From Gammaproteobacteria bacterium (GTDB taxonomy: Bacteria; Pseudomonadota; Gammaproteobacteria; HyVt-429), in NCBI GenBank assembly GCA_022340345.1, contig JAJDOE010000103.1, forward strand, positions 1-53,489: a DNA stretch of 53,489 nucleotides, given 5' to 3'. Below the pieces are notes generated by a model. That model was given only the letters and a program-made list of their open reading frames with translations. It made no database searches and was not told the DNA's origin. Position 1 is the first letter of the stretch. The number at the start of each line of letters is the position of its first letter. A program made the position numbers and the translations under genes. Shown here piece after piece: positions 26,090 through 33,905 of this stretch.

Positions 26090-28042
26090 TCAGTGCTTCT
26101 GGACCGGCGGCTGGTATACGCGCTCCATCATCGCCTGCATCTGCGCGCCCTGCAGTTCGAGTTCGGTTACCTCTTTTTTGAGCTCACGCACGCGGGCGCC
26201 CAGGTGGGCGTAGTCTTTCTCGATCTGTTCGAAATTCTGCACCCGCCGATCAATCATGACCTTGTGTTCCTGGATCTGGGTGTAGACCGGAACCAGGATC
26301 GACTTGGCCCAGGTCTTGGTGGACTGGCCGCACTGGTTGAAGATCTCCCTCGCCTGGGAGGCGAGGGTGATGAAGAACTTCTTGATCACGAAATGCTGTT
26401 CGCTCATGAGCATGGCGGCGCTGTTGCGGAAGGCTTCGCCCTCGACTTCCAGCCGGCGCATGTCCTTGCGGAACTGCAGCACGGACAGGTTGCTGGGTCG
26501 TAGCCGCGGCAGGCCGTGTTCGGCGTGGAAGCGGTTATAGACCTCGTCCACCAGCGCCTTCAGTTTGCGTGCATCTTCGTGAACCCGGTCCATGCGCTTG
26601 GAGGAACCACGAAAAAAAATCTCCATGCCGCGCCGCAGACCCTGGGTGGTCCAGCTTTGCTGCATGGACTTGCGGGTTTCATCCATCAGCTTGTCGAAGC
26701 TCGTCATGCTCATGTGCGAGAGCATCTTTCGGATCTGGTCCGATAGCAGGCGGCGGGTGACTTCGAAGCTCTCCACTTCCTTGTCGTAGAGCTTTTTCTG
26801 GTCACGCAGGCGCTGGGTCATCTGCTTGAGTACTTTTTCGTTTTTGCCGCGCACCGCTTGCAAGTCATTGAGTTCGGCGCGGGCCGCGTCCAGGCGGGTT
26901 TGCAGGGTCACGCGGGTGCCCTGCATCATGCCGCCGATTTCGTTGATGACCTTCTCGCGCACCAATGCCCGCTTGGCGGCCACGATCTCTCCCGAAAGCT
27001 TGGCTTCCAGGCGCTCCAGCCCGCTGCGTTTCACCAGTTCCGCATCGCCTTTGACCCGCCCCAGCAAGGCCTTTTGCGCCGACACCGGGAACACATTACT
27101 GCGCGGAATCCCCAGGGTTTTTACCGCCTCCTCGCACTGGGAATCGATGGTGGCGGCCACATCGGCTTCGGGCCGCAGATCGTCCCACAGGGTGTCTACC
27201 TTGTTGAGAATGGCCACACAGCCCTTGGCGTCGGGTCCCGCGGCGATGCGCACGTGGTTCTGCCACACGTCCAGGTCGCTGCGGGTGACCCCGGTATCCG
27301 CCGCCAGCACGAACAGCACCGCGTGGGCATTGGGAAGCATCGACAGGGTCAGCTCCGGCTCGCTTCCCAGGGCATTCAGGCCCGGGGTATCGAGGATGGC
27401 CAGGCCTCGTTTCAGTAGCGGATGCGGGTAGTTAATGATCGCGTGCCGCCAGACGGGAATTTCGAAGGTGTCGGCCTTGCGGTCGTCGTCCGGCGGCGTC
27501 AGTCCCAGTTCTTCCAGTTCCCGGCGGGTGGCCTGCTTGGTGCGTACGATTTCCGATAGCGTGTCTGCCATGTTGTCGGCGGATTTCAGGTCCAGCGGCA
27601 ACACCGTCCAGTTGATGGGCTCGCGCTTGTATTCGGCGATGGTCGTGCCGGTCTTGCGGGTCTCGATGGGCAGCAGCATCACGCCGGGTTGCTGGTCTTC
27701 GTTGTACAGGATTTCCGTCGGGCACATCGTGGTTCGGCCCGCGGTGGAGGGCAGCAGGCGCCGACGGTAGTCGGCAAAGAACATGGCATTGATGAGTTCG
27801 GTCTTGCCGCGCGAAAATTCCGCCACCAGGGCTACCAGCAGGCGTTCGCTCTTGAGCGATTCCGCCAGCTCGAAGATGCGCAATTCGTCTTCCGCCTCGG
27901 ACACCCCCTCGGCCTGCACCCATTCCTGGTATTGGCGGATGTCCGTGACCAGCGCATCCCGCCACTCCCGGTAGTCCCCCAGGGTGTCAATCAGGCGACC
28001 GGCATCGGCCGCGGTTGCAGTAGATGGATCAGCTTCGAGCAT
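26090..28042 (-). CDS. Dynamin-family GTPase
   Basis: The 650-residue protein has an N-terminal GTPase: P-loop AEFSRGKTELINAMF (residues 74-88; the usual first glycine is alanine), switch I threonine in TAGRTTMCPTE, G3 DTPGL at 218-222 and G4 NKVD at 280-283. The remaining 350 residues are mostly long charged helices, as in bacterial dynamin-like proteins, and end with a coiled coil (RELKKEVTELELQGAQMQAM). No transmembrane segment is seen, so any membrane contact would be peripheral. ATG 28042 is preferred to TTG 28048. It stands alone, whereas many bacterial dynamins come in pairs. Its function in membrane remodelling, division or phage resistance cannot be settled from sequence. Confidence 0.88.
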   Translation of the reverse strand: MLEADPSTATAADAGRLIDTLGDYREWRDALVTDIRQYQEWVQAEGVSEAEDELRIFELAESLKSERLLVALVAEFSRGKTELINAMFFADYRRRLLPSTAGRTTMCPTEILYNEDQQPGVMLLPIETRKTGTTIAEYKREPINWTVLPLDLKSADNMADTLSEIVRTKQATRRELEELGLTPPDDDRKADTFEIPVWRHAIINYPHPLLKRGLAILDTPGLNALGSEPELTLSMLPNAHAVLFVLAADTGVTRSDLDVWQNHVRIAAGPDAKGCVAILNKVDTLWDDLRPEADVAATIDSQCEEAVKTLGIPRSNVFPVSAQKALLGRVKGDAELVKRSGLERLEAKLSGEIVAAKRALVREKVINEIGGMMQGTRVTLQTRLDAARAELNDLQAVRGKNEKVLKQMTQRLRDQKKLYDKEVESFEVTRRLLSDQIRKMLSHMSMTSFDKLMDETRKSMQQSWTTQGLRRGMEIFFRGSSKRMDRVHEDARKLKALVDEVYNRFHAEHGLPRLRPSNLSVLQFRKDMRRLEVEGEAFRNSAAMLMSEQHFVIKKFFITLASQAREIFNQCGQSTKTWAKSILVPVYTQIQEHKVMIDRRVQNFEQIEKDYAHLGARVRELKKEVTELELQGAQMQAMMERVYQPPVQKH

Positions 28043-28087
28043 GCACAAATATCCCAGCCTATACAGCGAATTGTAGACGTTTTCCGG

Positions 28088-28399
28088 CTATGAATCGGAT
28101 GCTGGCCCGATGGCCAGCGCTTCTGGCAGGACGGCCGGTTGCCGGATGAGCACCTGTTTGCGCCGCGAGGCCAGCCCGCGGCGCAGCTCCACGCGCCCGG
28201 GGGCGACGCCGAAGGCCTGGCCCAGGAAACGTTGCAGGCGTTGGTTCGCACGACCGTCCACCGGCGGGCCGGCGATACGCAAGCGCAGCCGGTCCCCGTA
28301 GGGCCCGGCGAAGGCGTCGTCGCGGGCACCCGGTTGCACCTGCAGGTCCAGTAGCAGGTCACCGTTTTGCCAGCGGTACCAGGGGGTGTTGTTGCTCAT
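28088..28399 (-). CDS. yggU: DUF167 (YggU) family protein
   Basis: This 103-residue protein matches YggU/DUF167: WQNGDLLLDLQVQPGARDDA at the N-terminus, then LRLRIAGPPVDGRANQRLQR, the strongest family motif, and the basic VELRRGLASRRKQVLI. The function is unknown; the family occurs next to yggT, proC and yggS in many proteobacteria. Its ATG overlaps the yggT stop by four bases. The last ten residues are a variable tail. Confidence 0.93.
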   Translation of the reverse strand: MSNNTPWYRWQNGDLLLDLQVQPGARDDAFAGPYGDRLRLRIAGPPVDGRANQRLQRFLGQAFGVAPGRVELRRGLASRRKQVLIRQPAVLPEALAIGPASDS

Positions 28400-28974
28400 A
28401 TCAGCGCGCGCCCCAGGTCCAGCAGCGGAGCGATCACCAACCTGCGAACCAGTTCCAGCACGATGAACGCGAACAGCGGGGACAGGTCCAGGCCACCCAG
28501 GTCCGGCAGCCAGCGGCGCAGGGGGGCAAGCATCGGTTCGCTCAGGGAGATCAAAACGCCACCCATTGGGCTGTAGTACGCCTGCGGGTTGATCCAGCTG
28601 AGCACCACCCGGATCAGGATCACGATAATCAGGATCCAGACCACCAGCTGGGCGAGTTCCGCCAGGCCCAGTACCGCCAGCCCCACCGGCTGGCTGCCCA
28701 GACCGAAGATCAGCCGCAGTGCCAGCAGCTTGACCATCTCCAGCAGCCAGGCCAGCACCAGGCTGGCCAGGTCCATCCCCCACAGACCGGGGATGACACG
28801 GCGCAGCGGAATCAGCGGCGGGTTGGTGACCCGGACCAGCGCCTGGGAGAACGGGTTGTAGAAATCGGCGCGTGCCCATTGCAGCAGGAAGCGGAGCATC
28901 AGCGCCAGGATGTACAGGCTGAACAGCGTGTCGATCAGGAACAGCCCTGCGTTTCCGACGTAATTGCCGCTCAC
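28396..28974 (-). CDS. yggT: YggT-family membrane protein
   Basis: The 192-residue protein contains two copies of the YGGT domain, each with a pair of hydrophobic helices followed by a proline- and arginine-rich segment (NPPLIPLRRVIPGLWGMDLA and SEPMLAPLRRWLPDLGGLDL). It is an inner-membrane protein; relatives have been linked to osmotic or cell-division phenotypes but no biochemical role is fixed. The start is GTG 28974, overlapping the proC stop as GTGA. It is followed by yggU, the usual proteobacterial order. Confidence 0.94.
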   Translation of the reverse strand: MSGNYVGNAGLFLIDTLFSLYILALMLRFLLQWARADFYNPFSQALVRVTNPPLIPLRRVIPGLWGMDLASLVLAWLLEMVKLLALRLIFGLGSQPVGLAVLGLAELAQLVVWILIIVILIRVVLSWINPQAYYSPMGGVLISLSEPMLAPLRRWLPDLGGLDLSPLFAFIVLELVRRLVIAPLLDLGRALI

Positions 28975-29801
28975 GATTTGGCTCCGAACTGCTCCGCCAG
29001 TTCCTCGCCGCGGCGCGTGGCGGCCTCGATGGCCTCCCGCACCAGGGCCGTGAAACCGCCCGCCTCCAGCCGCTCCAGCGCGGCCTCGGTAGTGCCCCCT
29101 GGCGAGGTGACCCGGCGTCGCAGTTCCGCGGGATCGTCGCTGCTTTCCAGCGCCAGGCGCGCGGCCCCCAGGGCGGTCTCCAGCGTCAGCAGGCGGGCCG
29201 AGGCAGGTTCCAGGCCAGCGTGTTCGCCGGCCTCCTGCATGGCCTGCATGAGCGCAAAGAAATAGGCCGGGCCGCTGCCGGAGACCGCGGTGACCACATC
29301 CATCAGCGATTCGTTGGCCACCCAGACCGTCACCCCCACCGCACGCATCAGGGACTCGGCCAGGTCACGGCCCTCGGCATCCACCAGCGGGTTGGCATAC
29401 AGCGCGGTGGCCCCGGAACTGACCAGTGCCGGGGTATTCGGCATTGCGCGCACGATGGGCACTCCGCCTCCCAGCCAGCCCTGCAGGCTGGTTTCACGAA
29501 TGCCGGCGGCGATGGATACCACCAGTGGCTTTTCTTTTTGTACCCCCGGCATCAGGCCGGCTGCCGCGTCGCGCATCTGCTGGGGTTTTACCGCCAGCAC
29601 CAGTGCGTCGGCCCCGGCGGCGATGCCCGCGTTATCCGCCTCGCAACGGACTTCGAACCGCCGCCGCAGGGTGGCGCAGGCCTCGCTGCTCGGATCGGCG
29701 GCACGCAGTCTCTCGGCCGGCCAGCCGCTGGCGAGCAGCCCGCCGATCAGGCTGCGGGCCATGTTGCCGCCGCCAATGAAGGCAATGGTCTTGTTGGTCA
29801 T
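28971..29801 (-). CDS. proC: Pyrroline-5-carboxylate reductase
   Basis: The 276-residue enzyme makes the last step of proline synthesis using NAD(P)H. It starts with the Rossmann motif IAFIGGGNMARSLIGGLL, has the VRAMPNTPALV motif and the C-terminal signature VTSPGGTTEAALERLE with the catalytic region. The length is normal (about 270). It overlaps yggS upstream by four bases (ATGA) and yggT downstream by four, so yggS-proC-yggT-yggU form one tightly packed transcription unit. Confidence 0.97.
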   Translation of the reverse strand: MTNKTIAFIGGGNMARSLIGGLLASGWPAERLRAADPSSEACATLRRRFEVRCEADNAGIAAGADALVLAVKPQQMRDAAAGLMPGVQKEKPLVVSIAAGIRETSLQGWLGGGVPIVRAMPNTPALVSSGATALYANPLVDAEGRDLAESLMRAVGVTVWVANESLMDVVTAVSGSGPAYFFALMQAMQEAGEHAGLEPASARLLTLETALGAARLALESSDDPAELRRRVTSPGGTTEAALERLEAGGFTALVREAIEAATRRGEELAEQFGAKS

Positions 29802-30529
29802 GGGGCTATCTTAGCAGTGCCGTGCGGCACCGACGTGGGGGGTCGCGGACCGAACAGGTCGGTTCCCACCCGCACCATGGTGCTGCCGGCGGCGATGGCG
29901 GATTCCAGGTCGGCGGACATGCCCATGGACAGGCAATCCAGCTCCAGCCCCATGGAGCGCAGGGCGCTGAACAATCCGGCCATGGCATCGAAGGCGGCCC
30001 GTGCATCCTCGCCCCTGGCGGCCGGCGCCGGGATTGCCATCAGGCCGCGCAGGCGCAGGTTGGGCAGCGCGGCCACGGTCAGGGCCAGCTCCGGCAGCGC
30101 TGCGGGGGCTACCCCCGCCTTGGAATCCTCGCCGGAAATGTTCACCTGCAGGCACACGTTCAACGGCGTCGGGTGTTCTTCCCCTCGCTGGGTGCTGAGA
30201 CGCTCGGCGACGCGCAGCCGGTCTACGCCCTGGACCCAGTCAAACTGGCGTGCGATCTGGCGGGTCTTGTTGGTTTGCACCGCGCCGATGAAATGCCACT
30301 CGATTTCCCGGTTTGCCAGCGCCGCCATCCGGGCCTCGGCTTCCTGCAGGTAGTTCTCGCCAAAGGCGCGCTGGCCCAGTTGGTACAGGAACTCGATCGA
30401 AGCCAGGGGCTGGCGTTTGCCCACGGCGAGCAGTCGGACCGAGCCCGCCGTTCGTCCGGAATTCGCCTCCGCGGCTCGAATCCGGGCCTGTACCGCCTGC
30501 CAGCGGGTTTCCAGCGGGTTGTGGGCCAT
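29798..30529 (-). CDS. yggS: YggS/PROSC PLP homeostasis protein
   Basis: The 243-residue protein is a fold-type III PLP-binding protein. The PLP lysine lies in LLAVGKRQPLASIEFLYQLG, and the family motifs IEWHFIGAVQTNK, VNISGEDSKAGV and SMGMSADLESAIAAGSTMVR are all present. It buffers pyridoxal phosphate and affects amino-acid pools, without a known reaction. It is the first gene of the minus-strand yggS-proC-yggT-yggU unit and is divergent from pilT, with 90 bases between them. Confidence 0.95.
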   Translation of the reverse strand: MAHNPLETRWQAVQARIRAAEANSGRTAGSVRLLAVGKRQPLASIEFLYQLGQRAFGENYLQEAEARMAALANREIEWHFIGAVQTNKTRQIARQFDWVQGVDRLRVAERLSTQRGEEHPTPLNVCLQVNISGEDSKAGVAPAALPELALTVAALPNLRLRGLMAIPAPAARGEDARAAFDAMAGLFSALRSMGLELDCLSMGMSADLESAIAAGSTMVRVGTDLFGPRPPTSVPHGTAKIAP

Positions 30530-30546
30530 GGTTGCATGACTATACT
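30519..30546 (+). promoter_or_regulatory. Putative pilT promoter
   Basis: A TATACT -10 box at 30541-30546 is preceded after 16 bases by TTGTGG (30519-30524), a weak -35. The start point would be near 30553, giving a leader of about 67 bases before pilT ATG 30620. The -35 lies inside the beginning of yggS. Only the -10 box is a good match. Confidence 0.45.
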
Positions 30547-30619
30547 AGACGGTCAGTGAGCCCCGGGCTGAATCGCCGACGATTGCCGCCGATCGCCCCT
30601 CATCCACGCGGGATACCCA

Positions 30620-31684
30620 ATGGACATCTCCGAACTGCTCGCCTTCGCTCACAAGAAGAACGCTTCCGACCTGCACCTGTCGTCGGGCCTGCCACCATTG
30701 ATCCGCGTAGACGGCGAAGTCAAACGCGTGAACGTGGATGCCCTGGATGAGCGCATTGTCCACAGCATGATCTACGACATCATGAACGACAAGCAGCAGA
30801 AGACCTTCGAGGAGTTTCTGGAATGCGATTTCTCGTTTGATCTCAGCGGGATTGCGCGATTTCGTGTCAACGCCTTCCACCAGATGCGGGGACCGGCGGC
30901 GGTGTTTCGAACCATTCCGGCCAAGGTGCTGACCCTCGACCAGCTCAACGCGCCACAGATTTTCAAGGAGATCTCGCTGCAACCCCGTGGCCTGGTGCTG
31001 GTGACCGGTCCGACGGGTTCGGGCAAGTCCACGACCCTTGCGGCGATGCTCAACCACGTGAATGAAAATCAGTATTCGCACGTTATCACTATCGAGGATC
31101 CCATCGAGTTTGTGCATCAGAGCAAAAACTGCCTGATCAATCAGCGGGAACTGCACGAACATACCCTGGGCTTCGCCGAGGCCTTGCGCGCCTCTCTGCG
31201 TGAGGATCCGGATGTCATCCTGGTAGGCGAGATGCGCGATCTGGAAACCATCCGCCTGGCGCTGACCGCGGCAGAAACCGGTCACCTGGTATTCGCGACC
31301 CTGCATACCACTTCAGCGGCCAAGACCATCGATCGCATCATCGACGTGTTCCCGGCAGCAGAGAAGGACATGGTGCGGGCCATGCTCTCCGAGTCCCTGC
31401 GCGCGGTAATTGCCCAGACCCTGATGAAAAAACTCAACGGCGGCCGGGTCGCCGCCCACGAGATCATGATTGCCACTCCGGCGATCCGAAACCTTATCCG
31501 CGAGAACAAGGTCCCGCAGATGTATTCCTCGATCCAGACCGGGCATGCGGTGGGCATGCAGACGCTCGACCAGTGCCTGCTGGAGCTGGTGCGTTCGCGC
31601 ATCGTGGCGATGGAGGAAGCCCGTTCCCGCGCCCAGGACCGGGACAAGTTCCAGATGGCCGCACTGGCCGCAGTCAAGGGCTAA
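30620..31684 (+). CDS. pilT: Type IV pilus retraction ATPase PilT
   Basis: The 354-residue ATPase has the PilT order of motifs: an N-terminal PAS-like domain (HKKNASDLHLSSGLPPLIRV), Walker A GPTGSGKST, Asp box TIEDPIEFVH, atypical Walker B DVILVGEMRD and His box HLVFATLHT, and an AIRNLIREN motif like the C-terminal retraction motif known in PilT. It forms a hexameric ring at the cytoplasmic base of the pilus and depolymerises pilin. It starts the plus-strand pilT-pilU unit and has normal length. Confidence 0.98.
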   Translation: MDISELLAFAHKKNASDLHLSSGLPPLIRVDGEVKRVNVDALDERIVHSMIYDIMNDKQQKTFEEFLECDFSFDLSGIARFRVNAFHQMRGPAAVFRTIPAKVLTLDQLNAPQIFKEISLQPRGLVLVTGPTGSGKSTTLAAMLNHVNENQYSHVITIEDPIEFVHQSKNCLINQRELHEHTLGFAEALRASLREDPDVILVGEMRDLETIRLALTAAETGHLVFATLHTTSAAKTIDRIIDVFPAAEKDMVRAMLSESLRAVIAQTLMKKLNGGRVAAHEIMIATPAIRNLIRENKVPQMYSSIQTGHAVGMQTLDQCLLELVRSRIVAMEEARSRAQDRDKFQMAALAAVKG

Positions 31685-31687
31685 GCT

Positions 31688-32800
31688 ATGAATTTTGCCG
31701 ACTTTCTCAAGCTCATGGTGCACAAGCGCGCCTCGGACCTGTTTATCACCGCCGGCGTGCCGCCAAGCATCAAGGTGGACGGCAAGATTCAACCACTGAC
31801 CAAGCAGTCGCTGACACCCGAGGAGTCCCGTGCCTTCGCCTACGGCATCATGACCGAGGAACAGCGGGGCATGTTCGAGGCCAGCAACGAGGCCAACTTC
31901 TCCATTCACCCCAAGGAGATCGGACGCTTCCGTATCAACGTCTTCATGCAGCAGGGAAGGACCGGCATGGTGGTGCGGACCATCCAGACGCGCATCCCCA
32001 CCTTCGAGGAACTGCGTCTGCCCGGGGTGCTCACCGATATCGCCATGACCAAGCGTGGCATGGTGCTGTTTGCGGGCGCCACGGGATCGGGTAAGTCCAC
32101 CTCGCTGGCGGCGCTGATCGGCTACCGCAACAAGCACAGCTATGGGCACGTGGTGACCATTGAGGACCCGATCGAATTCGTCCACGAACACAACAACTGC
32201 ATCATCACCCAGCGGGAAGTAGGCGTGGACACGGATTCTTTCGATATCGCGCTCCGCAACGCCATGCGCCAGGCACCCGACGTGATCCTCATTGGCGAGA
32301 TCCGTACCCGCGAGACCATGGACAGCGCCATCGTTTTTTCGGAAACCGGTCACCTGTGCCTGGCTACCCTGCACGCCAACAACACCTACCAGGCGCTGGA
32401 CCGGGTCATCAACTTCTTCCCCGAGGATCGGCGTGACCAGCTGCTCATGGACCTGTCGCTGAACCTGCGCGCCATCGTCTCCCAGCGCCTGATCCCGGTG
32501 CGGGACGGTAAGGGGCGGGTGCCGGCGGTGGAGGTGCTGATCAACTCTCCCCTGGTGTCGGACCTCATCCAGGAAGGCCGCATGGACGAGGTGCGGGACG
32601 TAATCGCCCGCTCCCGGGACACCGGCATGATGACTTTTGACCAGTGCCTGTTTGATCTCTACGAGCAGGACCTCATCAGTTACGAGGATGCCCTGCGCAA
32701 CGCGGATTCCGTCAACGACGTGCGCCTGCGCATCAAGCTGGACAGCAAGAACGCCCGCAACGAAGAACTGGGCGAGTCCATGCGCAACGTGACCTTCTAG
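31688..32800 (+). CDS. pilU: PilT-dependent retraction ATPase PilU
   Basis: The 370-residue protein is a PilT paralogue. The Walker A is GATGSGKSTS, the Asp box TIEDPIEFVHEH, Walker B DVILIGEIRT and the His box HLCLATLHANN; the C-terminal tail after SYEDALRNADS is longer than in PilT, as usual for PilU. PilU works together with PilT to retract pili under load. It starts three bases after the pilT stop and is surely co-transcribed. Confidence 0.97.
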   Translation: MNFADFLKLMVHKRASDLFITAGVPPSIKVDGKIQPLTKQSLTPEESRAFAYGIMTEEQRGMFEASNEANFSIHPKEIGRFRINVFMQQGRTGMVVRTIQTRIPTFEELRLPGVLTDIAMTKRGMVLFAGATGSGKSTSLAALIGYRNKHSYGHVVTIEDPIEFVHEHNNCIITQREVGVDTDSFDIALRNAMRQAPDVILIGEIRTRETMDSAIVFSETGHLCLATLHANNTYQALDRVINFFPEDRRDQLLMDLSLNLRAIVSQRLIPVRDGKGRVPAVEVLINSPLVSDLIQEGRMDEVRDVIARSRDTGMMTFDQCLFDLYEQDLISYEDALRNADSVNDVRLRIKLDSKNARNEELGESMRNVTF

Positions 32801-32825
32801 GCGCGATCCGCTCCTCCGTAGCGCC

Positions 32826-33827
32826 ATGGGCGTACTGATCCGCCTGCTGCTGGCGCTGGCCTTCGCCACCACCTGCTACTTCAGCGGCACGACCCTGGTG
32901 GATCGCCACCAGGGCCTGGTGCTCGACCAGGATCTGCTGCAGCGCGCCGAGCAGCTGGCGGCGGACGGCGATCTGGCGGAAGCGCGCATGCTCGCGCGCT
33001 TCGTGCTGGAGCATCCGCAACTGGGGGACGTGGACGCGGCGCGGGCGCTGGACGCCCGGCTCACCGGGGAGCTGGAGTCGTTCTGGGGCCAGGCCCGGCG
33101 ATTCGCCCAAGGGGCGGTCTCCGGCGAGCCGCGGGATACCGCCAGCCTGCTGGGGACCCTGTCCCTGGACCTGTTTGTGATCGGCGATATCCGCGACCTG
33201 GTGGTGCAGGGTGGCCGCGAACTCAACGACGGCAGCGGCGATGATCTGATCCTGGCCTTGTCCGCGGTTGGCCTGGTCACCACCCTGTTGCCGGAGGTGG
33301 ACTGGGCGCCGGCGCTGATGAAGGCGTTCCGGCGTGCCGGCGCCTTCAGCGCGCGGTTTCTTCATACCCTCAAGGGCATGGCGCGCACCGCCCTGAAGCA
33401 GCGTCGCTTCGGAAAACTGCGGCGGGTGGCGGAGGATTTCGGCAAGACCGTCAGCCGCCTGGGCCCGGGCCCGGCCATGGGCGTAATGAAGAACGTGGAC
33501 AAGACCGGTGATCTGGCGCGGGTGGCGCGGGCCGCTGCCCGCGACCCCGTCGGCACCTACGTGCTGGGTTCCCGCTTTGGGCGCAAGGGCATCGGCCGGC
33601 TGGCCGCCGACGGCGGCAACGTCACGCGTTTGGTGAATACCATCAAGGTGAGTGCGCGGCTGGGCAAGGCCGGCTCCAAGACCCTCAAGACGACCCTGGG
33701 AGCTGTGCTGCGCAACCTGCCGACGCTGCAGCTGACCGGCCTGTTCCTGGCCAGCCTGGTGCTCTCCCTGGGCCTGCTGGTGGGCGCCGGGACCCGGCGC
33801 CGGCGGCCGCGCGGGGCCACCGCCTGA
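32826..33827 (+). CDS. Unrecognised membrane protein downstream of pilU
   Basis: I do not recognise this 333-residue protein. It has an N-terminal hydrophobic segment (residues 4-21, LIRLLLALAFATTCYFSG), a predicted soluble, alanine- and leucine-rich region, two moderately hydrophobic stretches (around 105-125, and LILALSAVGLVTTLLPEVDW near 141-160), a basic middle section rich in lysine and arginine, and a C-terminal hydrophobic helix near residues 300-322 followed by a strongly basic tail TRRRRPRGATA. Codon use and GC resemble its neighbours. It starts 25 bases after pilU and could be co-transcribed, which would link it to pili, but it also begins a stretch of accessory genes. No enzyme motif is seen. 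Confidence 0.8.
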   Translation: MGVLIRLLLALAFATTCYFSGTTLVDRHQGLVLDQDLLQRAEQLAADGDLAEARMLARFVLEHPQLGDVDAARALDARLTGELESFWGQARRFAQGAVSGEPRDTASLLGTLSLDLFVIGDIRDLVVQGGRELNDGSGDDLILALSAVGLVTTLLPEVDWAPALMKAFRRAGAFSARFLHTLKGMARTALKQRRFGKLRRVAEDFGKTVSRLGPGPAMGVMKNVDKTGDLARVARAAARDPVGTYVLGSRFGRKGIGRLAADGGNVTRLVNTIKVSARLGKAGSKTLKTTLGAVLRNLPTLQLTGLFLASLVLSLGLLVGAGTRRRRPRGATA

Positions 33828-33905
33828 ACCGCCGGCCGCAACGCGGGTCACAGCTTAAAGACCGCCGCCCGCGGGGCAGGGGCCGTCCACCAGCGGAGGA
33901 AAACC

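Noticed and set aside
31313-32872. 519-codon minus-strand frame antisense to pilT and pilU
   Set aside because: The plus-strand genes have all ATPase motifs; the opposite frame is compositionally biased only.
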